Positions 60,861-64,000 of a DNA stretch of 64,000 bases are shown here, piece by piece. The stretch lies in contig JAEWAK010000012.1 of assembly GCA_023391695.1 (NCBI GenBank), forward strand, positions 372,001-436,000, written 5' to 3'. The notes under the pieces are model-generated. The model saw only the letters and a list, made by a program, of their open reading frames with translations, had not been told where the DNA came from and did no database searches. The position numbers and the translations under genes are program-made. The DNA is from Bacillota bacterium (GTDB taxonomy: Bacteria > Bacillota > Clostridia > Lachnospirales > Lachnospiraceae). Within the stretch, counting starts at the first letter, position 1. Every line of letters begins with the position of its first letter.

Positions 60861-62699
60861 ATGCAAATCAAAAGAGAAGATATTCGTAACATCGCTATTA
60901 TTGCCCATGTCGACCATGGCAAAACGACCCTGGTAGATGAGCTTTTAAAGCAAAGCGGTGTATTCCGTTCCAACCAGGCCGTCCAGGAGAGGGTCATGGA
61001 CTCCAATGACATTGAGAGGGAACGCGGAATTACGATACTTTCTAAAAATACAGCCGTATATTATGAAGGTGTTAAAATTAATATTATCGATACACCGGGA
61101 CACGCGGATTTCGGCGGTGAAGTAGAACGTGTTTTGAAAATGGTAAACGGCGTCATCTTAGTGGTGGATGCTTTCGAAGGTGCCATGCCCCAGACAAAGT
61201 TCGTATTGAAAAAGGCCCTGGAACTAGATCTGCCGGTTATTGTATGCATCAACAAAATAGACCGTCCGGAAGCCAGACCAAAGGAAGTAATTGATGAAGT
61301 GCTGGAACTTTTTATTGAATTGGATGCTTCCGAAGATCAGTTAGATTGTCCTTTCGTTTATGCATCTGCCAAATCCGGTATTGCCATACTGGAATTGGAT
61401 GATTCCCCTGAGAATATGAAACCTTTATTCCAGACAGTCATTGATTATATCCCTGCCCCGGAGGGTGATCCGGAGGCCAGTACACAGGTACTGATCAGCA
61501 CCATCGATTACAATGAATATGTCGGCCGCATCGGCGTCGGCAAGGTAGATAACGGTACCATCCGGGTGAATCAGGAAGCTGTCCTGGTAAATGCCCATGA
61601 CCCGGGTAAAAACCTTAAGGTTAAAATCAGTAAATTATATGAATTTGAAGGCCTGAAGAAGATTGAAGTTGCGCAGGCAACCGTTGGTGCCATTGTTGCC
61701 ATATCCGGAATTGCGGATATTCATATCGGTGATACTATCTGTTCACCGGAAAATCCCTGTCCGATTCCATTCCAGAAGATCTCAGAACCTACCATTGCCA
61801 TGCATTTTATTGTCAATGACAGTCCCCTTGCAGGGCAGGAAGGAAAATATGTCACATCCCGCCATTTAAGAGACAGACTCTACCGCGAACTAAATACGGA
61901 TGTCAGCCTCCGTGTTGAAGAAACCACGACTACGGAAAGTTATAAAGTTTCCGGCCGGGGTGAATTACATTTATCCGTATTAATTGAAAATATGAGACGT
62001 GAGGGATATGAATTTGCCGTCAGCAAGGCAGAAGTCCTTTATAAATATGATGAAAAGGGCAAACAGCTGGAGCCCATGGAGCGGGCAATCATTGATGTGC
62101 CGGAAGAATTCTCCGGGACCGTTATTGATAAGCTAAGCCAGAGGAAAGGGGAACTGCAGGGTATGTCAAATGCCAGCGGCGGGTACTCCCGTCTGGAATT
62201 CTCCATTCCCTCCAGAGGCCTTATCGGATACCGCGGTGAATTCATGACGGATACCAAAGGTAACGGTATCCTGAATACTTTATTTGACGGGTATGGCCCT
62301 TATAAAGGTGATATCCAATACAGAAAACAGGGTTCCTTAATCGCTTATGAATCCGGTGAAGCAATTACTTACGGTTTATTTAATGCCCAGGAAAGAGGTA
62401 CCTTATTCATCTCCCCCGGCGAAAAGGTATATTCCGGTATGGTGGTAGGACAGAACGGCAAGGCAGAGGATATTGAGGTAAACGTATGCAAAAGGAAACA
62501 GCTTACCAACACCCGTTCCTCCAGTGCGGATGAAGCTTTAAAGCTGACGCCGCCGCGGGTATTAAGCCTGGAACAGGCTCTTGAATTTATTGATACCGAT
62601 GAATTATTAGAGGTTACTCCCGCCAGTTTAAGAATCAGAAAGAAAATATTAGACCCCACTCAACGTATGAGGGCAAAGAGAAACAGTCAAAACAAATAA
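60861..62699 (+). CDS. typA: Ribosome-associated GTPase TypA/BipA
   Basis: A 612-residue translational GTPase of normal length. G1 AHVDHGKTTL near residue 15, switch region with RERGITI, G3 DTPGHADFGGEV, G4 NKIDRPEA, then EF-G-like domains and the BipA C-terminal domain (GQNGKAEDIEVN). Acts on the ribosome in assembly, cold and stress adaptation. Ribosome site AAGGAAGG. Preceded by an unusual palindromic leader. Confidence 0.97.
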   Translation: MQIKREDIRNIAIIAHVDHGKTTLVDELLKQSGVFRSNQAVQERVMDSNDIERERGITILSKNTAVYYEGVKINIIDTPGHADFGGEVERVLKMVNGVILVVDAFEGAMPQTKFVLKKALELDLPVIVCINKIDRPEARPKEVIDEVLELFIELDASEDQLDCPFVYASAKSGIAILELDDSPENMKPLFQTVIDYIPAPEGDPEASTQVLISTIDYNEYVGRIGVGKVDNGTIRVNQEAVLVNAHDPGKNLKVKISKLYEFEGLKKIEVAQATVGAIVAISGIADIHIGDTICSPENPCPIPFQKISEPTIAMHFIVNDSPLAGQEGKYVTSRHLRDRLYRELNTDVSLRVEETTTTESYKVSGRGELHLSVLIENMRREGYEFAVSKAEVLYKYDEKGKQLEPMERAIIDVPEEFSGTVIDKLSQRKGELQGMSNASGGYSRLEFSIPSRGLIGYRGEFMTDTKGNGILNTLFDGYGPYKGDIQYRKQGSLIAYESGEAITYGLFNAQERGTLFISPGEKVYSGMVVGQNGKAEDIEVNVCKRKQLTNTRSSSADEALKLTPPRVLSLEQALEFIDTDELLEVTPASLRIRKKILDPTQRMRAKRNSQNK

Positions 62700-62826
62700 C
62701 ACAATCTAAAAGTAGAAAGGATGGGCTGATGCAGATCCCCCGGGAATACAAAATACCTTCCAACGGACGGTCAATCACCTTATATTTTGCAGCAGCCCTT
62801 TACTTTCCTAAAATGGAGTGATATCT

Positions 62827-63762
62827 ATGGGGATAGAATTAAAGAAATTAACAATACTAGACAGCATGTACCTGGAGAAGTACAACCGCCTGCGTCCGGT
62901 TTACATTTCCGAGCGGCAGCCTGTCAATGCAATCATATGGGAAGAGTTTTATGACACCCATTATTACCGTAATGACACTTACATGATGTTTGTCATAAAA
63001 TCGAGAAACCGTAACTGTCCTATGATGCCCTTATGTAAAACCGAAGACATCCGGGAGGTTTTTCTGGAAATAAAAGACCACTGGAATCATGTGCTTCATG
63101 AACCCTTAAATATGTTTCTGCTTGATACTGCTTTTCTTGATGTTCTAAAATCAATTCCCGGCTTTACTGATGAATTTGACATTGTGGATGACAGGGATAC
63201 TTATGACTACCTCTATGATGCGGAAAAATTACGCACCTTAAGCGGTAAGGCTTATCACAAGAAAAAAAATCACTTGAATTCCTTCTTAAGAAATTATGAA
63301 GGACGTTATGAATATAAACCTCTCGCCTGCTCCGATATCGATGAAATTGAAGCGTTCCATGACACCTGGCTGGATAACCGTAATTATGAAGACAGACATA
63401 ACAGTATGCGTCTGGAAGAAAATGGGATACACCGGCTTTTCAGAAACTGCGGCCTGATTGACTGTGAAATAGGCGGCGTCTATGTAGATAATAAACTGGA
63501 GGCCTATTCCATCGGAAGCTATGCGCCCGAAATTCAATGTGCGTTTATCCATATTGAAAAAGCAAATATTAATATGCCCGGATTATATAATTTTATTAAC
63601 CAGCAGTTTTTAACCCATGCATTTCCGGAGGCTAAGGTTGTTAACCGGGAAGACGATCTGGGCCAGGAAGGCCTCAGAAAAGCAAAACTGTCTTACCAGC
63701 CCATTCGGATGGAAGCAAAATTTCATATCTATCAGAAAATTGTAAGTGCTAAAATACAATAA
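62827..63762 (+). CDS. DUF2156 (phosphatidylglycerol lysyltransferase-like) protein
   Basis: A 311-residue soluble protein with the GNAT-like DUF2156 fold: KAYHKKKNHLNSFLRNYEGRYEY in the middle, and VNREDDLGQEGLRKAKLSYQP near the C-terminus, a conserved end of the family. Relatives with membrane domains aminoacylate lipids; this short cytosolic form has no membrane part and its substrate is unknown. Start ATG 62827, with GGAG 8 bases upstream. It stands 127 bases after typA; no terminator was seen between, so they may be co-transcribed. Confidence 0.82.
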   Translation: MGIELKKLTILDSMYLEKYNRLRPVYISERQPVNAIIWEEFYDTHYYRNDTYMMFVIKSRNRNCPMMPLCKTEDIREVFLEIKDHWNHVLHEPLNMFLLDTAFLDVLKSIPGFTDEFDIVDDRDTYDYLYDAEKLRTLSGKAYHKKKNHLNSFLRNYEGRYEYKPLACSDIDEIEAFHDTWLDNRNYEDRHNSMRLEENGIHRLFRNCGLIDCEIGGVYVDNKLEAYSIGSYAPEIQCAFIHIEKANINMPGLYNFINQQFLTHAFPEAKVVNREDDLGQEGLRKAKLSYQPIRMEAKFHIYQKIVSAKIQ

Positions 63763-63787
63763 GAAAGAACAAAATTTCCATAAACAA

Positions 63788-63857
63788 AAAACAATTGCTT
63801 ATATATTCTGACCTCACTCTTATGGCAGGAGGTTGAAAATATATAAGCAATTGTTTT
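63788..63857. terminator. Long bidirectional terminator hairpin
   Basis: AAAACAATTGCTTATATATT and its exact complement AATATATAAGCAATTGTTTT (20 bp) around a 30-base loop that holds AGGAGG-like bases. T-runs lie on both sides, between convergent genes. Confidence 0.75.
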
Positions 63858-63924
63858 AATAAAACATAATACCGGAAAAAACCGTGTTCCTGAATTCGGA
63901 TGGCAGGCAAAAGCACCGCCTTTA

Positions 63925-64000
63925 TTATAAACTCTTTAACTGCATAAAACGCCTGTCAGGGTAATTGTTTATATCATCTACACTATGTATGTCATATTGT
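63925..64000 (-). CDS. C-terminal end of an unidentified gene (cut by window edge)
   Basis: The minus-strand frame reads QYDIHSVDDINNYPDRRFMQ, then LKSL and stop at 63925-63927. It is open to the window edge and is followed by a terminator hairpin, so it is probably the end of a real gene. Too short to identify. Confidence 0.45.
   Translation of the reverse strand, partial: QYDIHSVDDINNYPDRRFMQLKSL

Overview
The window looks like chromosome of a spore-forming, low-to-moderate GC Clostridia, most likely Lachnospiraceae. Supporting signs are AGGAGG ribosome sites, a tRNA-Phe-type T-box, an L-box, clpC/mcsA/mcsB, SpoIID and Csp-like proteins, a CD3324-type small protein and an endosialidase-like small protein. 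Both ends cut through genes: tgt at the left and an unidentified C-terminus at the right. No prophage, CRISPR array or complete insertion sequence was seen. The mobile content is small palindromic elements and one IS200/IS605-like scar.

Layout. 0-1.4 kb: 5' part of tgt, an EAL-domain remnant next to an IS605-like hairpin, a palindromic repeat and an HPr-like gene. 1.9-5.3 kb: MoxR/DUF58/DUF4129 operon. 5.4-5.5 kb: tRNA-Trp with its own promoter and terminator. 5.9-10.1 kb: Csp-like subtilase, MFS transporter and a rubrerythrin lacking one iron ligand. 10.6-13.6 kb: CD3324-type protein behind a tiny leader peptide and hairpin, then a DJ-1/cysteine hydrolase/DinB cluster. 13.6-21.1 kb (minus): gntR-mcsA-mcsB-clpC, endosialidase-like gene, radA and a soluble chemotaxis-type signalling protein. 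The protein-arginine phosphorylation/proteolysis operon is headed by a GntR regulator, not CtsR, with a perfect palindrome lying on the promoter. 21.2-25 kb: secreted cohesin/cadherin-like protein and SH3b-glucosaminidase. 25.3-29.2 kb: purE, purM, purN, purD. 29.3-32.6 kb: long M29 aminopeptidase, small membrane protein, VanZ-like protein. 33-38.5 kb: two large tandem paralogous secreted Ig-like proteins. 38.8-42.9 kb: pheST under a T-box. 43.1-47.4 kb: YihY/BrkB membrane protein, very long SpoIID/LytB protein and a pseudo-receiver protein. 47.8-53 kb: Gld-type ABC operon, whose GldG-like subunit has a pentapeptide-repeat N-terminus. 53.3-53.8 kb: small module with a holin-like toxin, a 47-residue protein and TetR-like operator palindromes. 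54-56.7 kb: large amidase. 57.1-59.4 kb: dapA-dapB under a lysine riboswitch. 59.6-64 kb: double-OB SSB-like protein, typA with a palindrome-rich leader, and a DUF2156-type protein.

Much of the window concerns the cell envelope: amidase, glucosaminidase, SpoIID/LytB protein, Ig-like surface proteins, dapAB. The rest is housekeeping under classical RNA control. The least explained signals are the leader peptide before the CD3324 gene, the toxin module and the palindrome it shares with 16.4 kb, the GntR-headed clpC operon, the typA leader palindromes and a dispersed hairpin repeat present in four copies.
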